Below, piece by piece: positions 1 to 15,600 of a stretch of 64,000 bases of DNA. The position numbers and the translations under genes are program-made. The stretch is from Trachythela sp. YZ-2020 (Eukaryota; Cnidaria; Anthozoa; Malacalcyonacea; Clavulariidae): positions 1,860,001-1,924,000 of the forward strand of contig JADLSH010000091.1 in NCBI GenBank assembly GCA_016169945.1. Reading direction: 5' to 3'. Under the pieces are notes generated by a model. That model worked only from the letters and a program-made list of their open reading frames with translations, had not been told where the DNA came from and made no database searches. Numbering within the stretch: the first letter of the stretch is position 1; the number at the start of each line of letters is the position of its first letter.

Positions 1-29
1 TACCATGAATTAACAATGAAATATATAAT

Positions 30-131
30 ATGGATAAAGAAGATACAGTATTCCTGGAATACCCTACTGAAGATCAACTTCTTGCTATGCTGAATGCTGA
101 TGTTAAGAGTACCAATTATATTGTCATATAA
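30..131 (+). other. Short open frame of unknown status
   Basis: An ATG-started frame of 33 codons (MDKEDTVFLEYPTEDQLLAM... then TAA). Its composition looks protein-like and it contains a possible splice donor (GAT followed by GTTAAG), but no partner exon or family match is visible. It may be an exon or a chance frame. The rest of 1-620 is AT-rich and, apart from a small hairpin, holds nothing I recognise; it is probably intron of the downstream RTK gene. Confidence 0.2.
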
Positions 132-155
132 TGATATATACTTGAGGGATTACAT

Positions 156-226
156 GATCAAACTACCTGAAAATATAACCAGAACTTTCGACTCTTAGTC
201 CGTAAGTTGCTTCAAGTAGTTTGATT
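156..226. repeat. Small MITE-like hairpin (GTAGTTTGAT family)
   Basis: The ends gatcaaactac and gtagtttgatt are inverted. The left arm resembles the ends of the hairpins at 6,582-6,722 and 10,376-10,622, so this looks like a degraded member of the same non-autonomous DNA-transposon family. Confidence 0.45.
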
Positions 227-620
227 CTGTCAACACTCGTGCATGCAAGTATACTGTTCATCGCTACCTACACTGGAACCAGGCATTCAAGATTTTATAT
301 GGTCATATAAGCTGATATTTATCGAAGTTAGTAACACTAGCAAAACTTATCTTTTTTTAATTCGAAAATACATTAAAGTATTCGCGCCGGAGTTGCATAT
401 AGGCTGCAACTGCAAGTATTCGTAATTGTTCCGCGCAAAAAAACAAACGATTCTAATGTATATGACAATGTTATTATGTTGCATGTAGTATATATACTGC
501 TTATTACTCAAATGCCTTATATTTTTCGCGCTTTCTTTTACCATAACGGTATTTATCTTTCCCAAGTACTGAAATGGTCGAATTCTTAATAATTGCTGAC
601 TAAGTTGCATTCTATTTTAG

Positions 621-3600
621 CGTTCAATATTAGAGAGAACGTCACCACATTCATCGTTACTGAAGGCGATGATTTAGCGTTAAATTGCAACGTGCAGCAA
701 GAACATGTCATTTGGAAAATTAACGGAGTGGCGTTAGAAAAACTAACAGATGGGTTTGATAATTTTCAATCTGGTCCTAATTCAACATTGATTATAAGCA
801 ATAATAATTTGGGAGAAAAATCTGGTCTGTTTAATGTGACATGTATGGTTAACAGTACCAATGCGACTGATGGGAAAACTTATCGTGTTCAGCTTACGAA
901 AGGTATTTTTATAATGACACAAATTAATTATTAATTACAGTATACGTAGTGTGAAACTGTCCAAAATCCCAGAGAGATAGAGTGATATTAAGATAATTTT
1001 CAGTTTTTTGCTTCACTGCCGGCCGAGTGGTAGAGCACTTGGTAGAAAAGATCTATCGCAGGGTACATTCAACATTTGAACATTTTCAATCCACAAACTT
1101 GACCGTTTGAAAAGATTTGGCTGTTTATCTTATCTTGTATATGTTGTTTAGTGAATAGTTTGAACAACAATGAGTTGCTCCCACTATACCATTTCAGCCT
1201 AGCTGCAGCTTTCCAAATTTGCTCGAGCGAGCTTTCCAAATTTGATAAAGGTGTATAGACCCAGACATTTGCTGTGTCGGAAGTACATGTCTTATGGATT
1301 CGTTCAATGGGCTAATTTCATATACGTTTATTCTTAGCGAATCGCAAACATCTTTTTCCACTGCGAAATGAATTTGTGCATGAGAGATTAGGTTTACGTA
1401 GAAAAGGTTGTTATATTGACTGCGGTGGAAGCAAAACAACGAATTTGTCGGACATATTTTACATAATCCCCAACGCCAGAATTTGAGCCAAATAGTAGTA
1501 CTGCAAACAAGCTTATTTGAAAAGCACGAGCCGAAGGTGAGTGATTATATATTCAATTCGAGACGGCCTAGAGTTATAGAAATGTTAAGATTGTACTTTC
1601 TAATGCAATAGACTCTTTCGATAATTACGTCATTTGGCCTGGGAGCCTCACTCCCACGAACAGTGGGCCAATCACGTTTCGTCTTGATGCACGAAAGCGA
1701 GGATCCAAGGCCAAATAGGCGGATGTGACGTAATTATCGAAAGAGTCTGTATCGTGATTCTTTATAATAAATTTCGTGTAAATGGTGGTGTATCGCGCAA
1801 GTATCATCAACAACATCAATATAAGTGTTTCATGAGTATAATGAGTTATTTGACAAGTACACGTAAGTAACTATATTAAGGACAAGGCCGACTAATCTTA
1901 GCGAATGCCGGACATTTATCAGACCCAAGGGAAATCGTTATAATCCCTTTTTTCGGAACACCCTAGCGTACAAGTTATTTCTCACTGTTAAAGCAGTACT
2001 CCTGTTATGTATGGAAGTCTCTGTAACTTTTGAAGCTATATGTGCATGTAGACCAAGTGAAGTCGCTAAATTTATAAACGTTTTCTTTCATTTTAGTGCA
2101 GACCTACTCGTTTGAAGTTATTTTGTCGATGGAAACACTATCTAATTTAGAAGAGAAAGTTCGTAAAAAGGTGTGTAAATAAATTGTTAACAAATTAATA
2201 AGTCCAGCACTTTGCAAGGGTTTGTGTGCAATTTACATTGCATGTGTAGCCAGAGAGGAGCTCGAAAAGCGGACCAAACTGCCTAGTAAAATTTCCAGCC
2301 TCAAGAGCCAAGTCATTTTGTAGCATAATGCATGTGCACAAATAGGGCTTTCATTTGCCTCCTCCCTGCATATCACTGTGTAGCAAGAATGAGGTGCAAA
2401 CTTGCAAGCGGCAACTCCATCTATATAACTATTTTGTGTAATGATCGAAGCGCCAAATATTGCTTCTTATGACGTTTTGTGTTCTGGTGACCGATATTTG
2501 CTGCTTGTCGTTTGCAGGTTCAATCTCTATTTAAGCCTGGAAAACTATACCACTCATTAAATATAACTTCTATTGATGCAAAGTAAGTTGTATATATTCT
2601 CTTTTCTATCAGCAGTTAAAAAATGTACCTGTAAATTTTTAAATTGGTATAGTTCCATAAAGCTGCGTTACTGCATTGCCTTTGTCAATCAATGGTGTCG
2701 ATTTATAGTGTCATAAAATGATTATCTTTCAGAAGTGGGAGTGTGAATTTTGATTTGACGTGGAAAGAGAAAGTTTTGAATAAATATTATGGTGTACCTC
2801 GGGATATTGCAAAACTTGCTGAAGATGTGCATAGGGCATTGAAAGACGAGCTTGTCCCCAAGCAATTTATAGTCCATGGTGAGTATACACTGTACATGTA
2901 GCTTGACGTATACAGTGTAACTACAGTAAATTCATGGATGTAGAACTTACGTTTCGTTATTTTAATTACGGGGAGTCGTTGAAAAAGTATAAGAAGAAAT
3001 AGATTGCGAAGAATATATAGGTCATCGTGAATTCAATATATGCATTAAAACAAGACGAGTGAATAATATGTTTTTCAAACTGTAAATTTTCGACTACCCT
3101 TCAAAGTCATCAGACAGAATATGCCTGAATATGTCGTGAGTCTTGGACGAATCGTTTAGAAAGGTTTCCGTGTAGGAAACCGAAACACACCTATTATATC
3201 AACTTCAACCTGAATGTTGAGTGTGAATGACCTCGTGCTAACATATATAAGATGTTTGAAAAATCAGCAGGTTTTGTATAGTTGCATCATGTTCACCTTT
3301 GTTCGCCCAACACAAAAGACTAAATATTGTAATATAATGAGGGTCAGTTCGCCTGTACAGGTTATATGTAATACCTGATGTTTAAGTATCATGGAGATAG
3401 TTGGCTTCTTTTCATCTTGTCACATTGAAATAGAGCAGGTTTTTTTGCCATCCGACTGTCGGAAGATAACTTTAGTGGTGTTCACATGTTCCGCTTTCTC
3501 GGATCTGACTACATAATCTGGTCCGAGAAACGAGTCTTTAGGTCTATCTCTGTTATGTAGATCAATTTCCATGAAAACACGAAGCTTGATACTCTGGCAC

Positions 3601-6600
3601 TCTTGATTCTGACTTCGTTTCGCATGCATCCTAGTAGAATTCCAATCCTGTTGTTTACAGAACTTTGGCTATACGTAGCTGGAAATCCTCCGTGTAAACA
3701 CGGGTTTAGAACTATGGTTGCTTGTGCATATGTGTGAATCATATTCAATGCAATTTAATAATATCGCGCCAACCTATCTTTCTTTTACCAGTATTAGGAA
3801 TACGAAGTATACCGTATTCACTCGTTTGAGCCCTGCGGCGCTCTTTTAATTTTTAGTGGCGCTTATTTTAGTGCGGCGCTTATTCGAAGTTCTGGAGAGG
3901 GAGTTACACGATAGAGCATTGAAATATGCTCACTTTGAGCTTAAAACAAAGTAGTACGGGATAATACATGTCCGAACCTAACGAAACTACTCATTAAGCG
4001 CCGCATTGTTTTGAGTAAGTGCGTATATTTTTGCACTCATATGCGGCGCTTAGCCTATTCGGGGGCGGCGCTCAATCGAGTAAATACGGTAAAAACGGTA
4101 AAAACGGTAAAAACGGTAAAAACGGTAAAAACGGTAAAAACGGTAATTCTATATATTGCCGTGATGTTCACCTAAATCCCGAAAAAGCAGTGTACTTTTG
4201 TCTTGTTTAGTTTTTTGTTCATTTCTATTGTTCATTAATTAATTGTAATTTGTTTGCTTAGCACCACCAGCACCACCTACACACCTAGTTGCCATAGATA
4301 CGGAACCAGATAGCGTCACTGTTGCCTGGAAACGTCCCATGTACTTTGAAGTCGACTCTTATCACGTTCAGATTTGGCATACTTCAAGTAACATGTGGCG
4401 AAACGTTACAACTATTTGCTGCGGGAATATGAGTGTCACCCTCGGTGGTTTGGACTCTGAGACGATGTATAATGTAACAATGTACAGCGAAAACAAGTAT
4501 GGCGTTGGTGAAAGGAAATCTAATGTTCTTCAAGTGGAAACAATGAAGAGTAATAAATCATTTATACAGTATCCTATAATTCGGAAATAGAAAACATTTT
4601 CCGTGTTTCTATACACTTATAGAAACACGCGTGGGAGTTTGGGAGAACGAGAAATAATCAGTGGGAAAACGAGCCCGTAGGGCGAGTTTTTCCACGTTAT
4701 TTCGAGTTCTCCCAAACTCCCACAAGTGTTTCTATAAGTGTATAGAAACACAGGAAAAATGTTTTCTATTTCTTTTATAATATAACTCAAAAGACATTTT
4801 TTAAACTCGATTAATTTACAAATTCTCATTACGTACGCATGCTGACCTTTGCTCGTCAATTTCGCTGCAAGAAAACAACTCTGTTTGAAAATTAACAGTC
4901 AAAAATGTGTAAAAGCATTAAAATTGTTTTTAAATAGTATTCAAAGTTTTATAATTCGCATTAAATTTGTTTTTTTATGATTTTAAATTTTGGCGGGAAA
5001 ATTTCCGTGTTTCTATACAGTTATAGAAACACGCTTCTCGACCAATCAGCACGCGCGTACTATAAATGTTATATTATAATAAATCATACACAATGATGTA
5101 TTATTTATTAACAAAGATTCTTTTGGCAGATTCTAATTATGCTTAATTTTTTTAGAAGAATATTGAGATCTTTTATCTTTGGTTTTCCCATTTCTTCTCA
5201 TATTTTGAGTGTTACAAACACTATTGCACATGCTCTAGATCTAATGCCTTTTCTACAAATTTTTAAATCTCGCTGACGAAAGCGTTGCTGCGTTGGTAAA
5301 ATAAGGCTTTTGTATAGTTTCGTTGTGCAAAGCCTGAAATAAAGTATATCTAAAGCTGTGATTGTATACTACAAGCCTAGGCCAGGCTCTTGCTTCACTG
5401 ATTGGCTGACTAGTTTGTTCAACCAATCAGCGTAAGAAAAATTAGGCCAAACCAGGGCTAGGCTTGCAGTATACACGCGACTTTAGTGATATGAGGTGAT
5501 ATTAAATTGTGAATACTTTTTTCAGACACTACGAATGGTATGGATGTTGTAATAATTGTAGTCATCGTTCTTCTGATAATCACCGCTGTTTTGGCGTTTG
5601 TATTTGGAGCATTTTGCTACTTTCGACGAAAAACACCCTTTGCGCATATAAGGGAACCTGATCTTCAAATGCAGTCAAATGTAAGTAAATAACGTCACGT
5701 AGTTCTCACGAGGGCAGGTTGAGGTGACATATATATTCGGATTTGCATCTCCCAGGATAGGTAGACCTGTTTTACACGTTAAAATTTATAATCTTTCCAA
5801 CATGATATTACGAAGCCGCAGCTCGCAGACTAATTTGGACCAGCTCATTTTCTGACGCTGCGTGTTTTGACGATATTACGTATTTGCATGATATTATTCA
5901 ATACAAAATCATAATGTTATATATATTGTGGAAAACACTCGGCAATTTATCAGTGCAAATATTACTGTATGTTGACGGCGTTTGTAGATGGAAATTTCGA
6001 GCGAGAATTATATACATATTTTAGACCTAAACAGTGCATGTTGTGAGAGATTAAAGGCATAATGTTTAATATATTTTAGTAGATGTGTATGTTATGAGCC
6101 TATGAAGTTAAGCACATCCAATACCGTTTCAATGATAATACGGAAAAAAATCCAAGTCATCGCCGGTCCTCCAACGCCCAAAAGCATAAAATTCCAAGTA
6201 TTTTATGTGGTTCATAACTATGACGTTTGATTTACTGAACGTATTCTATTTCTAATTTTCTTTCTTTCTTTCTTAGCCGTACAAGGAATCCATTCCCGGC
6301 GTCTCGCCTGGAAAGATTTACACCCAAGATAAATTGATATTCTGCCCAAACGGACAGTTTGGTAGTGGGGAACAGCAAGGTTATTTTTCATGGAATGAAA
6401 TATCACGCGATGTTCTACTTATGGGAGATATTTTGGGTCAGGGTGAGTTTGGTCTGGTCGTGAAAGCCGTGTTGACTGCCGAACACACTGCGGATATCCC
6501 AGTTGCTGTAAAGAGTATTAAAGGTATAATTTTATATGATAGAACGACTATATAAAGTTACGTTATCCAGCGGATCTTTGGGATCAAACTACTTGAAAAA

Positions 6601-9600
6601 TTTAACAAGAACTTCGGCGTTTCGAGCGAAGGCACCTCATTTGGTTAGGGCCTTTGAAGGCCGAGACGAAGAGCATTCTTTCGAAACGTCGAATTCTTGT
6701 TAAATTTTCAGGTAGTTTGATCTTAACCCTATCCAGACTGGGCCTTAAATTTTCAGGTAGTTTGATCTTAACCCTATCCTTCTGGGACTTGGGGGGGGGA
6801 GGGGGGGGGCTGTGGCGGAAAGTGCCCGCGGTCAATATCTCCTGAACCATTTGGTGTATTCCGAGGAAACTTTTACAGGTGGATGGTATGCCTTGTTCAA
6901 GTATGTGTTACACTTATGTTGTCATGGCAGCAAATTATGACGTCATTATGACGTCATTAATTGTAAAAATCCCGGATTTTTAGAATTTCCAAAATTATTT
7001 TTCTTATTGTAATTTCTCTTTATTAAAAAATGCTTACTTTTATTGTAAATATTATACTGTAATTAAAAATTACAACTGAAGAACTGATTTTAAAATCGGA
7101 AGAGTTTAGCTCTTCTAAATCATTGTTCCCATCGTCAGAGTCGAGAAAACCACGTTCCATCTTTTCACTTAAAATATATCTTCAATCTTTCACGGCCTGG
7201 ATAGATTTAGAAGACACATACTCTGGCACCGTGCGTTCTATTTATAAATGTTATCATGCAAAATTGTTAATTCAAATATGCCTGGAACGGCATTTTCATT
7301 AAAATTTGTCTGATAATTAGTTAAGCTGTGTAAGTTTTTTGCTTTTTACATGGGATACATACATACATACATAGAGCAACACTTCTTGTAGCTGCTTTTC
7401 TGTTTATGAAAAGTGGTTGTGAAAGAAACTATACCCGGTCGTAGATTTTTTACAAATCCTTATATTTCCACTTACCTCTTCCACCAAAAGGGATTTAACA
7501 ATTGTTGTTTAGCGGGACGCTTCAATTCAATTGACGAGAACCAATTGATTTCAAATGTGCTTACCGATGACCGTACTCTCTCCGTCCTCTTTTAGAGGGT
7601 TATTGAAGTGGCTCCAAACTTTGCTACAGATTGACGTGACTCCAAACATTGGCTAAAGTTTGGCTTTACCTATTGCGTTCCAACTTAGTTTAATCTTTAT
7701 CTTTTCCTCGTGGGTAAATATAGTCGATCGTAATAAGCCAAGGTAAAATGCAAACGATGGCAATATTTGCCAATTAAAATCACTCCTTAACTATTTCCGT
7801 GCGGAAACAAAATGACAGACGGTAATAGAGGTAAGTAGGGAGAGCCGTCGCAGTGGACAATAAACTTTGCATACTGTATATGATCAACACAGATGGGCAA
7901 GATATAATCACGATTTTCAGTACAGTATGCCGGCATGTCATCAATTAACAGTAGTAGTACCATCATTTATCATCATGATCCATTCGGCATACTGCACGGT
8001 TTCCTGCACAATTATCAGTATTCGCCAAACTGAAAGTCACAATTTTCTTTTACTTTTGCAGACATTGCAACAGAGAATGATCGTAAGGAACTTTTCAAAG
8101 AATTGAGACTAATGGCAAATGTTGGTGACCATCCAAATATCGTTAACTTAGTCGGGGCATGTTCTAGAGGAGGTATAGGCGAAAATCCGAAAGAATATGG
8201 AGTTTTTTGACAATGCTTTGACAGTGGTGTTTACTTAGTTTTTCGTGTGCCTGTTTTCCAAAACCGGTTTATGCTTTTTTCACTTTTAACCCATTTTTAT
8301 CAAAAAGTGTTTGAGGTTAACTTTGATGCATATGTTTTGCATTTGTATGGAAACACAACGCATAAACACAACGGAACACAACACAGCACGACAAAAAACA
8401 ACACGAAATGCATTTCAGTCTTGCATTTAGCAAACTGTGCGTGTTACAAGGTGTCTTGATTTGGTGCTCAAGGTTCATCGCGATTTGTTGAAAAAAATCC
8501 ATTTTTAGGAGTGGTAACCACATTAAAGTTGGTTTTAATCTTTATTAAAATTACCGATCCATTAGCTAAAAGGATAACTATGAACATCTTTTAGGCCCAC
8601 TCTTGCTGATTGTCGAGTATTGTGAGCATGGATGTTTATTAGACTATCTTAAAAAACATCGAGAGCAAGTAGCTGAAAAGGGAACATTTATGACTTCATT
8701 GGATCAGTTCGCAAGATTGAGGTTTGCTTATGATGTATCCAAAGGAATGGCCTACCTGGAGGAAAAGAAGGTCAGTCAGTCAACACATTTCAGTTGAAGA
8801 AATTTGGTTCGAAAATAGAAACAATATACAAAACAATAAAATATAATATTCGTAAAATGGCCAGCTTTGCGCGAAATCTGTTCATGAATCATATTGATGC
8901 AACAAATATTCGGCTACAGACAGAACGGCATTATTCACACACACACACTACGGCTTCACAGTGACCGCAATTTGTCAAATATTGCGTTTCGTTACTTTGT
9001 ACTTAGCTGGACTAGAATGTTTATCTTTACAACGATTGTCATATTAGTTTCCTTATCTGTTTACACTCGACCACCTTGACCTTAAAAGCTTTCCCGAATC
9101 TCAATGGGGGGACACTGAACTGCCAAAAGTAAAACTGACAGTTTAGGACAGATTTCATTTCATAACTAACATGTCGTGTAAAACAAGTACTTTTCAGTCT
9201 TCGTTCTTCAACCGTATTGTCCCTCTCTGGAATCGTGTGTGTAACAGCTTCACTTGCAGCCATTTGTAGTCTTATTGTATCTAAATCCTTTTTATCAAAA
9301 ACGTACTTGCATTTACTTACTAGATGGTTAGATGTAGATACGGACTCGTACTTGGTCATTCCGTCGAAGTTGTACTTGTCATAGGGATTACTTCCTGAAG
9401 TAAACATATGGCTGTTTCTTGATTGTTATTATTTCCATTGTTCCTTTACATTCTTAATAGAAAGTAGTATTGGTTCTCATTCATGCGATATTAAATAAGT
9501 TCTATTTGTATAGGTAATAGCATGGTTTCGAGTGCAATTTGGATATAACATGCACGAGTGAGTTTTTCAAAGACCTCACGAGTGCATGTTATATCCAAAT

Positions 9601-12600
9601 TTCACGAGAAACCATGCTATTACTTATTAATAATATGCATAAAAATGTTCGAGACAATTATACTTTCAACTTACTAGCTTCGGGCCTTCGGCGAACCGTC
9701 CACTTATATAAAATTTTCGCTCCATTTATTATTATCTGTATGAATTGCCAAGCATTTGAAAGTGAACTGAACCATGTGGATTTCTTATAAATTTTATGTA
9801 AACTAAATTTTCCACCTTTTAAATAACTTTTTAGTCGTAATTTTCGTCCCGAAAATTCAAATTAAGTTTAGGCGAGCGGGCGCCATGTTGTTTTGTTTTT
9901 AGCAATTTGCACAGACCTAGCTCAAATTTGATTGGTTCTTATAGTGATTACAGATTTTTGCACTGTATTACAGAAAATTGCACTGTTGTTACAGATATTG
10001 TTGATGTATATATATATTAATTAATCTTATTCAGTGAACTGTAACGTTCTTTGTTATCTTTGTATATTGAAACGGGGAGTGCCTGCCATGGGACTTCGAG
10101 TCCTGTTCGCACTCTTGCCGCTTGCAAAATTTAGAAATTGTCCAATAAAATTTGCTAAACAATTATATAGAGTAAAAACATTACTATGTATAGTTCATTT
10201 CTAATGTTTTGATAGATTGTCCATCGTGATATGGCGGCAAGAAACGTCCTCTTGGGGAAACATAAGATTGCTAAGGTCTCGGATTTCGGTCTGTCACGTG
10301 ATATATACGAAACAGGGTTGTATCAGAAGACAACGTCGGTAAGCTGAGCATTAATTACTGTACACGTAGTTTAAGTCCGAACTACTTGGAAAGATGAAGA
10401 AAACGTCGACGTTCCGAGGGAAGGCCATTCATCTGTTGTTTACACAGAAGTAGCGTACGTTGCAAGGAAATTCGCCTGTGTTCTTATTGTGCAATTAGAG
10501 AAGCGATCCCGCAGAAGTTTTGCACGCAGTTTCACGCGTGTTTTCTCGTCCCACACAATTATTTTCCAAGCGAAGGGCCTCCGAATGGCGACTGAGTTTT
10601 CTTAGTCTTTTTAGGTAGTTTCACCCAAAACTACAACAGTTTATTACTTCTAACACTGGATTCGTACGTTTGAGATTAATTACTGTTACAGTAGTCAAGT
10701 TTTATGAAATTTTGCATTAGATTAACTTCAGGATTGTAACACTACATTTTATTATATTCATTATAGTATACTATAAGATGCCCGCTGTTGCCGATAGGGA
10801 TGGAATCGGTAGCTCTTCGTGATGCAATAAATTATGCATCCGCATGGATAATCAGGCACTAACACGTCACCGGCATAGGGTTGATGTATTCCCTACCTAA
10901 CCAATGGTACCTGTTTCATCTCCAATAGCTACTAGTCATCCGTTAGATACGCAGAATTATGCAAAAAAAACACAACTAAGCTAATTACCAGACCAGTTAT
11001 CGGGGTAACCTTCATGGAATTGTTGCCTTAGAAATTGACACCAACAACACCGAGTAATATTGAGGCGAGCTAAGCAGGCAATACAAGTTCGAAAAGAAAT
11101 TCGACAGCAAGGGGCGGGAGAAACCTCGATGGGAAGCTTGACTAATCATATATTCAACCCTTATATACACACCCACTATTTGCATACCATAAGTACACCG
11201 GAAAGAATCTTAATTCCCTATTAACTTCCTTTTATTGTACCGATAAAATACATATATTCTGTCTGTTTCAACTGGATTTATTCATCCCTTTAATAGTGCC
11301 CATGCCAAAAACATGTCTGCCAAGAACTGTTTCTCCATAGACTTAAGACTACATAACGATAGACATACTATACTCAATACGTGGGGAGGGGGGTCAGTAG
11401 GCTTGTAAACAAATAAACACGCTATTACTTTGATATAGGGTAGACTACCAGCAAGGTGGATGGCAATCGAGTCTTTGCAAGAAGCCAAGTACAGTTCAAA
11501 GAGTGATACGTATGTATGACATAGCTTTTGAATATTCTCGCTTGATGCGGGATGGCTTTATGAAATGAGCTTTTGCCTTCCGATATGGAGATTCAATACA
11601 CGAATATTATATACTGGATCTGCATGCAGGCTAAAATTTTGTTATCAACGAAATTTATCGATCATTGATCACAATATTAACTATAACATTAAAACAACAA
11701 AAATTTCGGTATCTGATTTCCAGACACAGAGAAGCGTGTTGAAAAATGAATCAACGTGATTCCATTTGAACAAATTTTGTGTTTGCATCATCCTGTTTTG
11801 ATCTTACACTTATACGGAGTGTTTGTCTTATTTTTGTGCTTCTTATCTTTCTTTCGTATGAGGAGGAACTCCTAATTAGTTGATGAATGAGATTTAAAAT
11901 TTGAAATTACTATTTAGAATATTCTTCCTGTAAAGAACTAACATGTATGCTAACAATTATTATGAGGTCCTACACATATTAATTAGCTCGCGTCCTGTAA
12001 GTGGCGATCGAAAACAACAAGGTGCGACAAAAGTAGATGTCAATATCCTAATAGCACCTCATCAGCTTCGGTTCGTTGGACTCAAGTATGGCATTATACG
12101 CCGCATAGATGTAAGTCGTGCATGTTAGTAGTAATATAGGGGCCGATCAACCCCCTTTTGTAGGGGGGAGCAAGGGGGGAGCAGGGGAGAGCAAGGGGGG
12201 AGCACATCATTAAAAATTCAAACATCATTAGCATATGGTACATTAACATACAGGGGGGAGCAGCGTCATTAACAGGGGGGAGCAGCGTCATTAACAGGGG
12301 GGAGCAGCGTCATTAACAGGGGGGAGCACATCATTAAAAATTCATTAACATAAACATTAATTGGGTTTGTTGTCGCGAGATTTATAAACTCCTTCAATCT
12401 CGTATATAGTGAAGTATTTCTTTCTGAGTCGACCAATACTAATAAGTTTTCAAGCGTTTATTTAGTAAAGCCTATACAAGTGAGATTTACAAACATTAAA
12501 GCGTTAGAAACATAAATATTTTGATGCATTTGTTGCTAAGTTATACTAAAGACACAATAGCTTAACTCATTAAAAGATTAAGTCAATTGAAAAGACTTGT

Positions 12601-15600
12601 TTGGGCGAAACAATCATTAAGACGAACCATCACAATAGCTAGACCTTTCCTATATATTTTGCCAAGCGTTGTGTTCCAAACACAGTCCGTTTCGACAAAG
12701 AGTAAATATATTCTCGTATCTAATATCACCTTAAACAAGACGGCTTAGACAACTAATATAGCGACGCTTAACCTAGTAAAATATTATGCGAAATAATAAC
12801 AAGTAGAAATATAGCGTTCTAAAACAAATATATGTTTACCAAGAGATTGTATAAACATAGTTCTTACAGGGATTTAAACCTTACAAAGTTTAAAGCGTTT
12901 TAGATGTAGCAGAGTGGGAAAAGCAGTGATTTTTAAGCGAGATTTACAAGCATATACAAACATTGTATATAAACATTTAGCGTTTGTTAGGTAATTACGG
13001 GCAATTAAGATTTTCTAGCTTAAAAATTTGAATAAATTTAGAATATATTATTATAGCACGGGAAAATATTGTACAATGTACATACAACACACACAGAATT
13101 CGTTTAAAAACATATTTATTGCTTACAATTTCTTTTACAGCGTTAGTAAGGTCTGCTCCTAAGAGCATATCGTTTAGGTGTCTTTTGTATCTTTATTTTT
13201 TGTCTATTTTGGGGGATAATCTTGCAATTGCTAAATCTTAAGGTCTCCAATCTGAAAAGTCTACCCAGTTAAATATATTTTTAACTAAGGTCTGCTCTGG
13301 GTCTGCTTCTAAGAACCTATTATTCTTAAACTCCATCACTCGCTTGGGAGTATATATTGTCCGAATCAACCTCATAGCTGTTTCACCTTTTAACCATAAC
13401 TTTACATTTCTTTAACCCATACCGAGCAAGCATATCTCTGATATACTTGTTAACTAATCCAATTTCTATGACTTATGACTTATGACTTATGACTTATGAC
13501 TTATGACTTATGACTTATGACTTATGACTTATGACTTATGACTTATGACTTATGACTTATGACTTATGACTTATGACTTATGACTTATGACTTATGACTA
13601 CGACTATGACTAAGATTGAATCATTGAATCCTAAGAGTGAATCATTGAATCCTAAGATTGAATCATTGAATCCTAAGATTGAATCATTGAATCCTAAGAT
13701 TGAATCATTGAATCCTAAGAGTGAATCATTGAATCCTAAGATTGAATCATGGATCATTGAATCCTAAGATTGAATCATTGAATCCTAAGATTGAATCATT
13801 GAATCCTAAGATTGAATCATGGATCATTGAATCCTAAGATTGAATCATTGAATCCTAGGATTGAATCATTGAATCCTAAAGAGTGAATCATTGAATCCTA
13901 ACATATCGAGCGAGCTTAGCTCCATATCGAGCGAGCTTAGCTCGATATCGAGCGCGCTTAGCTCCATATCGAGCGAGCTTAGCTCCATATCGAGCAGCTT
14001 AGCTCCAAATCGAGCGAGCTTAGCTCCATATCGAGCGAGCTTAGATGGACTATAGTCTATGACTATAGTCATAGTCATGGACTATAGCTCGCTCGATTTG
14101 AAGCTAAGCTCGCCCGATTTGGAGCTAAGCTCGCCCGATTTGGAGCTAAGCTGCTCGATATGGAGCTAAGCTCGCTCGATATGGAGCTAAGCTCGCTCGA
14201 TTTGGAGCTAAGCTGCTCGATATGGAGCTAAGCTCGCTCGATATGGAGCTAAGCTCGCTCGATATGGAGCTAAGCTCGCTCGATTTGGAGCTAAGCTCGT
14301 TCGATTTGGAGCTAAGCTCGCTCGATTTGGAGCTAAGCTGCTCGATATGGAGCTAAGCTCGCTCGATATGGAGCTAAGCTCGCTCGATTTGGAGCTAAGC
14401 TGCTCGATATGGAGCTAAGCTCGCTCGATATGGAGCTAAGCGCGCTCGATATCGAGCTAAGCTCGCTCGATATGGAGCTAAGCTCGCTCGATATGTTAGG
14501 ATTCAATGATTCACTCTTTAGGATTCAATGATTCAATCCTAGGATTCAATGATTCAATCTTAGGATTCAATGATTCACTCTTAGGATTCAATGATTCAAT
14601 CTTAGGATTCAATGATTCAATCTTAGGATTCAATGATTCACTTATCAATGATTCAATCATAAGTCATGTCATAGTCATAAGTCATAAGTCATAAGTCATA
14701 AGTCATAAGTCATAAGTCATAAGTCATAAGTCATAAGTCATAAGTGATAAGTCATAAGTCATAAGTCATATGTCATAAGTCATAGAAATTGGATTAGTTA
14801 ACAAGTATATCAGAGATATGCTTGGTTAAAGAAATGTAAAGTTATGGTTAAAACTATGAGGTTGATTCGACAATGTATACTCCCAAGCGAGTGATGGAGT
14901 TTAAGAATCAGAGCAGACCTTAGTTAAAAATATATTTAATTGGGTAGACTTTTCAGATTGAGACAGATTATCCCCAAAATAGACAAAAATAAAGATACAA
15001 AAGACACTAAAAGAAATTGTAAGCAATAAATATGTTTTTAAACGAATTGTGTGTTGTATGTACATTGTACAATATTTTCCTATAATAATATATTCTAAAT
15101 TTATTCAAATTTTTAAGCTAGAAAATCTTAATTGCCCGTAATTACCTAACAAACGCTAAATGTTTATATACAATGTTTGTATATGCTTGTAAATCTCGCT
15201 TAAAAATCACTGCTTTTCCCACTCTGCTACATCTAAAACGCTTTAAACTTTGTAAGGTTTAAATCCCTGTAAGAACTATGTTTATACAATCTCTTGGTAA
15301 ACATATATTTGTTTTAGAACGCTATATTTCTACTTGTTATTATTTCGCATAATATTTTACTAGGTTAAGCGTCGCTATATTAGTTGTCTAAGCCGTCTTG
15401 TTTAAGGTGATATTAGATACGAGAATATATTTACTCTTTGTCGAAACGGACTGTGTTTGGAACACAACGCTTGGCAAAATATATAGGAAAGGTCTAGCTA
15501 TTGTGATGGTTCGTCTTAATGATTGTTTCGCCCAAACAAGTCTTTTCAATTGACTTAATCTTTTAATGAGTTAAGCTATTGTGTCTTTAGTATAACTTAG

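Noticed and set aside
10080..10130. tRNA gene (ggacttcgagtcctg resembles a B box)
   Set aside because: No matching A box, anticodon arm or acceptor stem can be drawn around it.
12050..12114. Alternative RTK activation-segment exon (frame with [13 protein letters not shown] before a gtaagt donor)
   Set aside because: The RW and YT residues are suggestive, but the spacing is about six residues short, the phase does not fit the next exon, and the frame that does fit contains a stop.
14506..14694. Repeat protein [13 protein letters not shown]
   Set aside because: It is satellite sequence within the foldback element, read in one arbitrary frame.
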